This document shows, piece after piece, positions 25,617 through 33,950 of a DNA stretch of 54,661 nt. The position numbers were made by a program, and so were the translations under genes. Within the stretch, counting starts at the first letter, position 1, and every line of letters begins with the position of its first letter. Below the pieces are notes generated by a model. It did no database searches and was not told the origin of the DNA. It worked only from the letters and a program-made list of their open reading frames with translations. The stretch is from Flavobacteriaceae bacterium. Its GTDB lineage: Bacteria > Bacteroidota > Bacteroidia > Flavobacteriales > Flavobacteriaceae. Location of the stretch: the NCBI GenBank assembly GCA_002691645.1, contig NZIP01000018.1:1-54661 (forward strand). The letters run 5' to 3'.

Positions 25617-26485
25617 TTTATAGCGTGTTTGAACCTGCGATGCGTCCACAAATATAAATGTGGTTTTTCTATAATCGATTGTTCAACACGATTCATGTAT
25701 AAATCTGTTAGTTCAAAAGGTTTTAAGTCCTTAGGATTTGAGCTCAAAACTTCTAGATAACCCTCGTAATAACCTCTTTTAACTTTATTCATGTCTAGAA
25801 AGACCATGGGTATATTGTATTTTTTGCATATTTCTTCCGCGCCAGTATGTATGGGTACTTTTTTACCGAAGAAGGTATTCCAATACTTAGCTTTTCTTTT
25901 AACAGGAGATTGATCGCTAATAATGCCATAGACTGACGGTATTTTTTGACTTTCTTGATGGTCGATAATTGCCTTAGTTTCTCTAGTGTGTGTCATTATG
26001 GTGCCCATTTTGCCTCTCGAACTTCTTATTTTTCGATCAAAGTAGGGGTTTTTGAGTTTTGAATAGATACTGTAGATAGGGACATCCGTAAGGTTTGTGA
26101 TACTATTAGCCCATTCCCAATTGGCAATGTGAGGCATGGTCAGAATAAAACTTCTGTTTTTGAGCTCTTGCATTTCAAAATGATTTAAAACCTTATAACG
26201 TTTATTGTACTCTTGACGATTCATTGAAAAGGCTTTAATCATTTCGACGAGTACATCACAAAAATGCTTGTAAAAGTTTTTAATGATTGCTTCTTGCTCG
26301 GATCTCGACTTGTGCTCAAAGGCAATTTGTATATTTGCTCTAACTACTTTTATTCGATATTTAAAAATTCTGAAAACGAAGAAATTTAAAATATCGGAGA
26401 TGCCATAAATAACCTTAAACGGTAGTTTTGACAACAAGTAAATAATAGGATAAGTTATGGTGAAGGTTATCCAGTGCAAAAACAT
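25613..26485 (-). CDS. LpxL/HtrB-type lipid A acyltransferase
   Basis: 290 aa, one N-terminal hydrophobic segment (about 1-35), inner-membrane associated. The catalytic HX4(D/E) motif is seen as PHIANWEW (His then Glu), followed by IYSKLKNPYFDRKIRSSRG, ISDQSP and the FFGKKVPIHTGA pocket. The family adds secondary acyl chains to lipid A. It is convergent with glmM (4-base stop overlap) and divergent from the rhomboid gene. Confidence 0.88.
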   Translation of the reverse strand: MFLHWITFTITYPIIYLLSKLPFKVIYGISDILNFFVFRIFKYRIKVVRANIQIAFEHKSRSEQEAIIKNFYKHFCDVLVEMIKAFSMNRQEYNKRYKVLNHFEMQELKNRSFILTMPHIANWEWANSITNLTDVPIYSIYSKLKNPYFDRKIRSSRGKMGTIMTHTRETKAIIDHQESQKIPSVYGIISDQSPVKRKAKYWNTFFGKKVPIHTGAEEICKKYNIPMVFLDMNKVKRGYYEGYLEVLSSNPKDLKPFELTDLYMNRVEQSIIEKPHLYLWTHRRFKHAIN

Positions 26486-26518
26486 ATGAGCTTAAATTAA
26501 AGCCCTAAAATTACAACT

Positions 26519-27166
26519 ATGTCAATAAATCTTAATCCGGTTTATGTAATAATTGCCATAAATTGCTTAATTACTTTTTATTGCTTTAATCGCCCCAGTC
26601 TATTTGATCGTCTTAAATTTCAAGTAACCGGAATAGCAAATGGAGAGTACTTTAGATTAATCAGTTCTGGTTTTTTACATGTTGACTTTACGCATCTATT
26701 GTTTAATATGATTACCCTTTATTTTTTTGGAGACGTGGTGGTCTCGGCATTTGGTGTGACTACTTTTTATCTCATTTATTTTTTCTGTTTGATAGGTGGT
26801 GGAGTTATAGGTTATCAATTTCATAAAAGAGAGCCTTTCTATAGTGCAGTCGGGGCAAGTGGAGCTGTTACGGGTATCTTATACGTTTCTATTTTGTTAA
26901 GGCCTGAAATGCGAATGATGATTTTACCAATACCTTTTCCCATTCCTGCCTATTGGGTTGGTATAGGTTATATGGTCTATTCCATTTACGGAATTCAAAA
27001 ACCTTTTGGCAATATCGGTCATTCAGCTCATTTTGGTGGAGCCATAAGCGGCTTACTCACAATTATGATTCTTAACCCCTGGGTAGCATTGAGAGAACCA
27101 TTTATAATGATTCTTATGATTTTACCGGTATTGTATTTAATATATTTGGTTAGAAATCGCAATTAG
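26519..27166 (+). CDS. Rhomboid-family intramembrane serine protease
   Basis: 215 aa with six predicted membrane helices. Catalytic dyad visible: GASGAVTG with Ser114 and GHSAHFGG with His171. The loop-1 region GEYFRLISSGFLHVDFTHLLFNM contains the family W/F-R and the HxxxN pattern that forms the oxyanion hole. Cleaves membrane-spanning substrates; the target is unknown. Tail-to-tail TTAG overlap with the TlpA-like gene. Confidence 0.92.
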   Translation: MSINLNPVYVIIAINCLITFYCFNRPSLFDRLKFQVTGIANGEYFRLISSGFLHVDFTHLLFNMITLYFFGDVVVSAFGVTTFYLIYFFCLIGGGVIGYQFHKREPFYSAVGASGAVTGILYVSILLRPEMRMMILPIPFPIPAYWVGIGYMVYSIYGIQKPFGNIGHSAHFGGAISGLLTIMILNPWVALREPFIMILMILPVLYLIYLVRNRN

Positions 27167-28314
27167 TCAAGTAATTCGCTGATTTTTTGTCTTAACTGAT
27201 AGCCGCGTAGGTTTTTTGCAATGATTACTCCATTTTCATCAACCAGTAAAGAACTGGGGATTGCAGTAATATTAAAACTACGAGCTATAGGCCCTCTAAA
27301 ACGTTGAAGATGAGAAATTTGTGTCCAATCGAGCTGATCGTCGGCAATAGCCTTTGTCCATCGACTTTTACTGGTATCTAAAGAAACGCCAACGACTGTA
27401 AATCCTTTGTCTCGATAGTCTAGATAAACGCTTACAATATTTGGGTTTTCGAGTCGACAAGGTTTACACCATGCTGCCCAAAAATCAATTAGAGTTATCT
27501 TACCTAAATGATCGTAAAGTTCAATTTCACTTCCATCGGGCTGTGGCCCTTTGAAGTTTTCTATAGCACTACCAACTTTTGATTTTTTCAATTTAGCGCT
27601 TAATTCAAAGGCTTTACCTGCAATAGTGGATTGTTTTACATTCTTAGATTTGGCATTTAACCAATCCATGAACTCTTCAGAAGAAATTAACCGCTGTTGT
27701 TGAAGATCAAATAAAAACCAAACCGAAAGAAGTGACTCTCTTTTTGAGGATGCAAATTCTCGTATATATGAGATGTTTTGCTTTTGAATATCAGCGTATT
27801 TCTGCCGTATTTGCATTATTTGTTGTGGATTTTCATTTAAAGAATTTTGCTCAAACTCTAATCGTATTTCTTCCAACTGTAATTGGAAGTATTTTGTTTT
27901 TTCAAGATAATCGTTCAAATAGTTGTTTTGTTCTCCGCCTTTTATCTGCAGTGAATTGTCGTTAACAGTTACAGTTACTTCATCTGCATCTAAAAATAAT
28001 AGGGTTTGTAGCTGTTGGTTTTTGGCCTGAAGTAAAAATAAATCCTGAGGATTTACAGAAAGCGAAATTGATTTATTTGGATTGGTATTTATGGAGTCGA
28101 TGAGCTCTGGTTGTTCAAGATAATTTTGACGAAATAAATACAATTCAATTTCAGTGGAATTAGATAAATCTGCATCTAGGCGCAGTTCCACCTCTGTTAT
28201 TTGCTCTGTATCAGTATTTTGACTACATGAACTTAAAAAAATAATACTAAGAATAAGGGTAGAGATAAATACTATTCTGTTTTCTACAATTTTAAACAAA
28301 GAAATTTTAGGCAT
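27163..28314 (-). CDS. TlpA-type thioredoxin lipoprotein
   Basis: 383 aa. Lipobox FLSSC (Cys30) gives a membrane-anchored periplasmic protein. Residues about 35-150 form a beta-rich N-terminal domain of the DUF4369 type seen in Bacteroidota, then a helical linker, then a thioredoxin fold with the redox motif WAAWCKPCR (Cys283, Cys286) and the cis-proline segment AIPSSLLVDE. It should reduce disulfides, for example in cytochrome maturation or oxidative stress. Divergent from the flavin/FeS gene by 16-37 bases. Confidence 0.88.
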   Translation of the reverse strand: MPKISLFKIVENRIVFISTLILSIIFLSSCSQNTDTEQITEVELRLDADLSNSTEIELYLFRQNYLEQPELIDSINTNPNKSISLSVNPQDLFLLQAKNQQLQTLLFLDADEVTVTVNDNSLQIKGGEQNNYLNDYLEKTKYFQLQLEEIRLEFEQNSLNENPQQIMQIRQKYADIQKQNISYIREFASSKRESLLSVWFLFDLQQQRLISSEEFMDWLNAKSKNVKQSTIAGKAFELSAKLKKSKVGSAIENFKGPQPDGSEIELYDHLGKITLIDFWAAWCKPCRLENPNIVSVYLDYRDKGFTVVGVSLDTSKSRWTKAIADDQLDWTQISHLQRFRGPIARSFNITAIPSSLLVDENGVIIAKNLRGYQLRQKISELLD

Positions 28315-28325
28315 TTATTTTAACT

Positions 28326-28333
28326 TAAATTTG
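28326..28333 (+). promoter_or_regulatory. -7 box of the flavin/FeS oxidoreductase gene
   Basis: TAAATTTG is a full TAnnTTTG match. Its last three bases are the TTG that would otherwise open the reading frame at 28331, so that codon is promoter, not start; the ATG at 28352 is used. Confidence 0.45.
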
Positions 28334-28351
28334 TCTTCAAAATTACTAAAG

Positions 28352-31261
28352 ATGTCGCAATTAAATTGGGATAAAATACAGTCAGAACTCAAAGGAGAGC
28401 TCTACGTTGATGATCTGTACCGTTCGATTTATGCGACAGATGCTTCTGTCTATAGAATGAAGCCATTAGCAGTTTTTTTTCCTAAGGATGCTGAGGATAT
28501 TAGCGTTTTTCTAAAATCACTTGAGGGTACTTCGATAGGAGTTATTCCTAGAGCTGCAGGCACATCACTTGCCGGTCAATGTGTTGGTCCTGGTGTTGTA
28601 TTGGATGTTTCCAAAAATTTAAATGCTATAATCGATTTTGATTTGGAGGGAAAAACGGTGACAGTTCAGCCTGGTGTTGTTCGTGATGAATTAAACGCAT
28701 TTTTAAAACCATATGGATTATTCTTCGGTCCTAATACATCCACTGCTAATCGTTGTACTATTGGTGGAATGGTTGGAAACAATTCTTCTGGAACAACTTC
28801 GATAAAATACGGTGTTACCAGAGATAAGGTTCGAAAAATAAAAGCCTTAATGCACGATGGTTCTGAAGTTGTTTTTGAAACAAGTCCAGATCTTAATCAC
28901 AATTTAAATGCTTCAGGATGGTCTTCTAAAATTTATAAAGGTCTATACGAACTCTTATCACCTAAAGAGGTAAAAGATAAAATTGCAGCCGAGTTTCCTG
29001 ACCCTAGTATACATAGAAGAAACACAGGATATGCCATTGATGAACTCATAGGTTCTGACTTTTTAAATCAGGGAAATAAACCATTTGACCTCACCAAATT
29101 GTTATGCGGAAGTGAGGGCACCTTGGCAATAAGTACAGAAATTACCATTTCTTTAGACGAATTGCCTCCTGAACACTCGGCGATGATTGTCACCCATTAC
29201 AAAGATTTGGAATCTTGCCTCGAGGATGTGCATCCACTGATGCAAGCGGATTTATACACCTGCGAAATGATGGATAAGGTGATTCTAGATTGTACAAAAA
29301 ACAATAGAGAACAATTAAAAAATAGATTTTTTGTAGAAGGAGACCCTGCTGCTTTGTTGATGTTAGAACTTAGAGCGAATTCCGTTGAAGAATTAGAATT
29401 GCAAATAAAAAATTTACTGAAGCGTATTGAATCTAGTGGACTTAGTTATGCACATCCTATACTGCAAGAAGAAAATATTTCCAAGGCACTTGAACTTAGA
29501 AAAGCTGGTTTAGGATTACTGGGGAATATAGTAGGGGATAAGAAAGCAGTAGCTTGTATTGAAGACACAGCAGTCGCGCTACCTTATTTAAAAGATTTCA
29601 TTTTAGAATTTTCAGCTTTGATGAAGCGATATAAGCAGGAGGCGGTTTATTATGCGCACGCAGGTGCCGGTGAACTTCATCTAAGACCTATCTTAAATCT
29701 CAAAGCAAAAGAAGATGTTGTTTTATTTCGAAAAATAACGACGGAGGTTGCTGAATTAACAAAAAAATACGGAGGAAGTTTTAGCGGTGAACATGGGGAT
29801 GGTATTGTAAGAGCGGAGTTTATTCCTATGATGATTGGCCAAGAAAATTATGAGCTCATTAAAAAAGTTAAAAAGCTCTTTGATCCAGTTGGACGTCTGA
29901 ATCCCGGTAAAATTACAGACTCTTTTAAAATGGACGAAAACCTTAGGTATGAAGTGGACCGCATAGAGCCTGAAGTTTCAACTTTTTTAGATTTTTCAGA
30001 CAGTCAAGGTATTGTAAGAGCTGTTGAAAATTGCAACGGGAGCGGGGATTGCAGAAAGTCACAGCACGCCAAAGGAGGTATGTGTCCATCTTATCACGCC
30101 ACTAAAAACGAGAAAGACACGACAAGGGCAAGAGCGAACGCTTTAAGGGAGTATTTGTCTAATCCACCCAGTCAACAATCCCCTTTCAATCGAAAAGAAT
30201 TGAAAGAGGTCTTGGATTTGTGTATAGGATGTAAAGCTTGTAGCTCTGAATGCCCGAGTAATGTCGATATGACAACCTTGAAAACTGAATTCTTATATCA
30301 ATATCAAGAGGCTAATGGTTATAAGTTGAGAGATCGTTTGTTTGCATTCAGTTCGCAGTTTAATTCAAGTCTAAAATACGCTTCTGGCTTAATAAATCGT
30401 GTTTACGATTCAAAAGTTTTAGCTGGTCTTACCAAAAAATTCATGGGTGTAGCACCTCAAAGAAATCTACCTCATGTCTACAATTTTAATTTTGTAAACT
30501 ATCTAAATCAACAACGTACAGGAGCAACCACTAACAAGGATAAAAAAATTGTCTTGTTCATTGATGAGTTTACGAAATACATGGATGTTAATTTAGGTAA
30601 AGATGCAATCGATTTATTACTTGGCCTCGGTTACGATCTCACCCTATATTTTGGCGATAGTGGACGAACATTTCTCTCCAAAGGATTTTTAAAGCAGGCT
30701 AAAAACTGTGCTTTACAAAATGTGGAGTCTTGTTTTGATTTGCTTTCGGATTATGATGCGATCATTGGATTGGAACCCTCAGCTATACTTTCATTTAGAG
30801 ACGAATATCTGAGACTTTTACCAAAAAATGAAAAAGTTCAAAAAGTAGCTGAGCACTGTTTTTTACTTGAGGAGTTTATTTTAAACCAGTGCAATGAAGG
30901 CTTGATTACGAGTTCTGATTTTTGTACAGAAAAAGCCGAAGTAAAAATTCATGCACATTGTCATCAAAAATCAATTTCGAATTCAAAAATCACCTTTGAT
31001 CTTTTGAGTATTCCGAAAAATTATAGAGCGACTATTATTCCAAGTGGTTGTTGTGGAATGGCTGGCTCTTTTGGATATGAAAAAGAACATTATGATGTCA
31101 GTATGAATATTGGAGAGTTAATTTTATTTCCAGCAGTAAGAAAAGCGAAGCTAGATACTATCATCTCAGCTAATGGAACGAGTTGTAGACATCAAATCAA
31201 AGACGGAACAGGCAGAGAGGCCATGCATCCAGTAAGTATTTTAAAAGAAGCCTTAAAGTAA
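28352..31261 (+). CDS. FAD-binding and 4Fe-4S oxidoreductase, D-lactate/D-2-hydroxyacid dehydrogenase type
   Basis: 969 aa from the ATG at 28352, a fusion of a GlcD-like flavin half and a GlcF-like iron-sulfur half. FAD part (about 1-460): VIPRAAGTSLAGQCVG, GMVGNNSSGTTSIKYGVTRD and GSEGTLAISTEI, then the substrate cap ending YAHAGAGELHLRPI and GEHGDGIVRAEF. The FeS part has CNGSGDCRKS with a downstream MCPSY, CIGCKACSSECP, and CCG-type HCHQKS and PSGCCGMAG motifs. The family oxidises D-lactate or related 2-hydroxyacids and passes electrons to quinone. Upstream in-frame TTG at 28331 is rejected. Which 2-hydroxyacid is used is unknown. Confidence 0.9.
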   Translation: MSQLNWDKIQSELKGELYVDDLYRSIYATDASVYRMKPLAVFFPKDAEDISVFLKSLEGTSIGVIPRAAGTSLAGQCVGPGVVLDVSKNLNAIIDFDLEGKTVTVQPGVVRDELNAFLKPYGLFFGPNTSTANRCTIGGMVGNNSSGTTSIKYGVTRDKVRKIKALMHDGSEVVFETSPDLNHNLNASGWSSKIYKGLYELLSPKEVKDKIAAEFPDPSIHRRNTGYAIDELIGSDFLNQGNKPFDLTKLLCGSEGTLAISTEITISLDELPPEHSAMIVTHYKDLESCLEDVHPLMQADLYTCEMMDKVILDCTKNNREQLKNRFFVEGDPAALLMLELRANSVEELELQIKNLLKRIESSGLSYAHPILQEENISKALELRKAGLGLLGNIVGDKKAVACIEDTAVALPYLKDFILEFSALMKRYKQEAVYYAHAGAGELHLRPILNLKAKEDVVLFRKITTEVAELTKKYGGSFSGEHGDGIVRAEFIPMMIGQENYELIKKVKKLFDPVGRLNPGKITDSFKMDENLRYEVDRIEPEVSTFLDFSDSQGIVRAVENCNGSGDCRKSQHAKGGMCPSYHATKNEKDTTRARANALREYLSNPPSQQSPFNRKELKEVLDLCIGCKACSSECPSNVDMTTLKTEFLYQYQEANGYKLRDRLFAFSSQFNSSLKYASGLINRVYDSKVLAGLTKKFMGVAPQRNLPHVYNFNFVNYLNQQRTGATTNKDKKIVLFIDEFTKYMDVNLGKDAIDLLLGLGYDLTLYFGDSGRTFLSKGFLKQAKNCALQNVESCFDLLSDYDAIIGLEPSAILSFRDEYLRLLPKNEKVQKVAEHCFLLEEFILNQCNEGLITSSDFCTEKAEVKIHAHCHQKSISNSKITFDLLSIPKNYRATIIPSGCCGMAGSFGYEKEHYDVSMNIGELILFPAVRKAKLDTIISANGTSCRHQIKDGTGREAMHPVSILKEALK

Positions 31262-31317
31262 AAGAGAACTACTTATCGACAAGCTATTCTGTGTCACTAA
31301 TGACTTTTAGTTCTCTT
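31262..31317. terminator. Inverted repeat between two convergent genes
   Basis: AAGAGAACTA (31262-31271) and its exact complement TAGTTCTCTT (31308-31317) frame a 36-base loop at the junction of the flavin/FeS and LpxH-like genes. The right arm lies within the end of the latter. Probably a shared, weak terminator. Confidence 0.35.
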
Positions 31318-32147
31318 ATTGATTCTTCTTTCTTTGTAACTTCATGAATCAATTCTTTTAAATTCATTTCTTTTAATTCTTCATCGCTGTAAAAGGGAGA
31401 TAGTTTGTCATGGTTGTATTGATATAACTTCCAACGTTTAAAACTGTATTCTAAAGATGTTAAATTTTCAACCCAATCGCCAGAGTTGAGGTAAAGTACT
31501 TTTCCTTTTTTATTCGTGTACCATTCTTTTTTAGGTTGGTGTATATGACCACAGATTACACAATCAAAATCATTTTCTATGGCCAAATCTGTCGCTACTT
31601 TCTCGAAACTGTGAATATAGGAGACTGCTCCTTTTACACTGTTTTTTATTTTTTTAGAGAGTGAATATTTCTCTTTGCCCATATGTAGTAAGATCCAATT
31701 AAGCAGGCGATTTAGTAGAATTAATAGATCATAACCATAACCTCCTAATTTTGCAATCCATTTGGCGTTTTGAATAGATATATCAAAAACATCACCATGA
31801 AAAATCCAGGTTTTTTTCCCATCTAATTCTAAGAGAAGTTTATCGACAATTTTAAGGCTTCCCATACCATTCCCTGAAAATTTTCTAAGCATTTCGTCAT
31901 GGTTACCTGTGATATAGAAAACTTCTGTGCCTTTAGATGCCATCCCGATGATCTTCTTTATAACTTTTAGATGTGCTGATGGAAAATATCTCTTTTTAAA
32001 CTGCCAAATATCTATGATATCGCCATTGAGAATTAGTTTTTTAGGAGCTATGCTATTGAGATAAATCAATAATTCTTCAGCATGACAACCATAGGTGCCA
32101 AGATGAATATCAGAGAGTACTACAAGTTCAAGTTTTCTTTTCTTCAC
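31284..32147 (-). CDS. lpxH: UDP-2,3-diacylglucosamine hydrolase-like metallophosphatase
   Basis: 287 aa calcineurin-like phosphoesterase. Metal motifs in order: LSDIHLGT, LNGDIIDIW, ITGNHDEM and VICGHIHQP with LNSGDWVEN. The size and the tyrosine-rich cap (YGYDLLILLNRLLNW) agree with the LpxH group, which makes lipid X in lipid A synthesis. Start is GTG at 32145-32147; a TAATTTTG -7 box lies at 32152-32159 on the same strand, so transcription would begin about at the start codon. Another UDP-sugar pyrophosphatase role is possible. Confidence 0.78.
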   Translation of the reverse strand: MKKRKLELVVLSDIHLGTYGCHAEELLIYLNSIAPKKLILNGDIIDIWQFKKRYFPSAHLKVIKKIIGMASKGTEVFYITGNHDEMLRKFSGNGMGSLKIVDKLLLELDGKKTWIFHGDVFDISIQNAKWIAKLGGYGYDLLILLNRLLNWILLHMGKEKYSLSKKIKNSVKGAVSYIHSFEKVATDLAIENDFDCVICGHIHQPKKEWYTNKKGKVLYLNSGDWVENLTSLEYSFKRWKLYQYNHDKLSPFYSDEELKEMNLKELIHEVTKKEESIRELKVISDTE

Positions 32148-32325
32148 ATTACAAAATTAATTCAAGACCTATACTTTAAAACGACTATTTTAAATGAAAT
32201 TGTCTTCATTAAAAAGTTAATTAATTGTTAACGACTCAGTTATGTTAAATTGAGATTATGAGGATGAGAATAATTTAAAAATTAAGTCGAAATCACCCCA
32301 TTTGTTTAACCTTAGTAAAAATCCT

Positions 32326-32369
32326 GTATCTACCTCTTTTTGAAATAGATACCCGCCACATCGGGTTTT
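32326..32369 (+). other. Two mutually overlapping RNA hairpins
   Basis: GTATCTA (32326-32332) pairs with TAGATAC (32346-32352); ACCCG (32351-32355) pairs with CGGGT (32362-32366), followed by TTT. They share two bases, so only one can form fully, an arrangement like an attenuator. No leader peptide was seen. Confidence 0.3.
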
Positions 32370-32449
32370 AAATAACCTTCTTTACAAAATTCTGTTTTAG
32401 ATGATGTCATTTAAGTTAAACAGATTTTCTCGTCTTCGAATTATGCATT

Positions 32450-32521
32450 TAGCTTTGAACGTCATACAGACCTAGTATTACCTAATTACTAAGGCGCTTT
32501 CGAGTACGAAAGTGCCTTTTT
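32450..32521 (+). ncRNA. Candidate small RNA of about 58 bases
   Basis: Delimited by a -7-like TAGCTTTG (32450-32457, full TAnnTTTG match, start expected near 32464) and the strong terminator ending at 32521. There is no coding frame of note. A -33 TTG at the right distance is missing, so the promoter is only half supported. Confidence 0.3.
32491..32521 (+). terminator. Strong intrinsic terminator in the lpxH-aroC gap
   Basis: 12-bp stem, 32491-32502 with 32507-32518, one G-T pair, loop AGTA, and a T5 tract at 32517-32521. No plus-strand protein gene precedes it for over a kilobase. Confidence 0.75.
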
Positions 32522-32740
32522 GGTTTAATATATTGTTATTATGGGTTGAAATTTTAAAAAGTAGATTTTGTTCATATCTCAATTCTTTACTCTAGTTTTT
32601 GCGTTGACAATGGATTTAAGACTCAAAAATCAATGATAATATAAATCTTTCATTTTTTTTTCGTGGCTACATAGAAGTGAAGTTATTTTTAAGCCATAAT
32701 CTCATCGGATTGTAATGTTTATTTATTAGTTAGTTTAGTT

Positions 32741-32773
32741 TAGAAAACGCCTGTCAAAGGCGTTTTCTATTTT
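32741..32773 (+). terminator. Second hairpin terminator upstream of aroC
   Basis: AGAAAACGCC (32742-32751) and GGCGTTTTCT (32759-32768) pair perfectly with a 7-base loop, extended by T32741-A32769, then ATTTT. It insulates aroC from upstream transcription. Confidence 0.65.
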
Positions 32774-32810
32774 GCGACTATAGTATTTTACGATTAATTT
32801 CTTTTATAAC

Positions 32811-32840
32811 TTGTCAACTCTTGAATTGCTTGTAACTTTG
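32811..32840 (+). promoter_or_regulatory. aroC promoter
   Basis: TTG (32811-32813), 19-base spacer, TAACTTTG (32833-32840): full match to the Bacteroidota consensus. The transcript should begin near 32846, about 13 bases before the TTG start codon. Confidence 0.65.
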
Positions 32841-32858
32841 AAGTAAATATTTTTCATT

Positions 32859-33917
32859 TTGAACACATTCGGTAATTTATTTAGAGTTACGACTTTTGGA
32901 GAATCTCATGGATTGGCTCTTGGAGGCATTATAGACGGATGTCCAGCTGGAATGGAATTTAATATAGAGCTTATTCAAAAAGATTTAGATCGTCGAAAGC
33001 CTGGACAATCAAAGATTACTACACAACGAAAAGAAAATGACGAAGTTCGCATTCTTTCTGGAGTTTTTGAAGGCAAAACTACGGGAACACCAATAGGTTT
33101 TACCATTGAAAATACCAATCAAAAATTAAAAGATTACTCACATATAAAGGATAGTTATAGGCCTTCTCACGCCGACTTGGTATATGATGAGAAATATGGT
33201 TTTCGAGATTATCGAGGAGGAGGTCGCAGTTCTGCTAGAGAAACCGTTTCTCGAGTGGTTGCTGGCGCAATTGCCAAGCAATTTTTGAAAGATATAACCA
33301 TAGATGCCTATGTCAATCAGGTAGGTCGAATTAAATCTGAAAAAGTTTATTCCGAGCTCAATTTAAAAGATGCTGAAAATAACATTGTGAGATGCCCTGA
33401 TCTTGAGGTTGCTGAAAAGATGATTGATTTCATAAGCGAGACAAAGAAAAAAGGCGATACGGTAGGAGGAGTAATCAGATGCGTCATTAAAGGAGTTCCT
33501 ATGGGGCTGGGTGAGCCTGTATTTGACAAACTGCACGCTCGTCTTGGAAGTGCCATGCTCTCTATAAATGCGGTAAAAGGATTTTCTTATGGTAGTGGTT
33601 TTGATGGTGTAAAAATGTATGGATCTGAGCATAATGATATGTTTAACACAGATAAGAGTACAAAAACAAATTTCAGTGGTGGTATTCAGGGTGGTATTTC
33701 AAACGGAATGGACATTTATTTTGACGTGGCTTTTAAACCAGTCGCTACTTTGATTCAGGCCTACGAAACTATTGATCATCACGGAAATATAGTGCAAACT
33801 CATGGTAAGGGCAGACACGACCCATGCGTCGTTCCGAGAGCTGTTCCAATAGTAGAAGCTATGGCCGCTTTAGTTATAGCAGATTTTATGCTCTTAAAGA
33901 GAACAAATCGACTTTAA
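32859..33917 (+). CDS. aroC: Chorismate synthase
   Basis: 352 aa. Last step of the shikimate pathway: converts EPSP to chorismate with reduced FMN. Signatures: [17 protein letters not shown] at the N-terminus, [33 protein letters not shown] and ETIDHHGN...[13 protein letters not shown] near the end. The start codon must be unusual: the conserved N-terminus begins at TTG 32859, and the only in-frame codons before the TAA at 32844 are ATA, TTT, TTC and ATT. Monocistronic with its own promoter. Confidence 0.97.
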   Translation: MNTFGNLFRVTTFGESHGLALGGIIDGCPAGMEFNIELIQKDLDRRKPGQSKITTQRKENDEVRILSGVFEGKTTGTPIGFTIENTNQKLKDYSHIKDSYRPSHADLVYDEKYGFRDYRGGGRSSARETVSRVVAGAIAKQFLKDITIDAYVNQVGRIKSEKVYSELNLKDAENNIVRCPDLEVAEKMIDFISETKKKGDTVGGVIRCVIKGVPMGLGEPVFDKLHARLGSAMLSINAVKGFSYGSGFDGVKMYGSEHNDMFNTDKSTKTNFSGGIQGGISNGMDIYFDVAFKPVATLIQAYETIDHHGNIVQTHGKGRHDPCVVPRAVPIVEAMAALVIADFMLLKRTNRL

Positions 33918-33950
33918 AATTTTAGTATATTCCCATCAAATAATTGAAAT

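Larger units (their letters stand above)
32148..32858. other. 711-base gene-free region with hairpins, before aroC
   Basis: No plausible protein gene on either strand. It contains, in order: overlapping short hairpins at 32326-32366, a TAGCTTTG -7-like box at 32450-32457, a strong hairpin-plus-T terminator at 32491-32521, a 7/8 promoter match (TTG 32568-32570, N22, TAGTTTTT 32593-32600), a second perfect hairpin at 32741-32769, and the aroC promoter at 32811-32840. The two terminators without upstream plus-strand genes suggest one or two small RNAs. Confidence 0.6.

Noticed and set aside
28331-28351. TTG as start of the flavin/FeS oxidoreductase
   Set aside because: The codon is the end of a TAAATTTG -7 box; the ATG at 28352 fits the family start.
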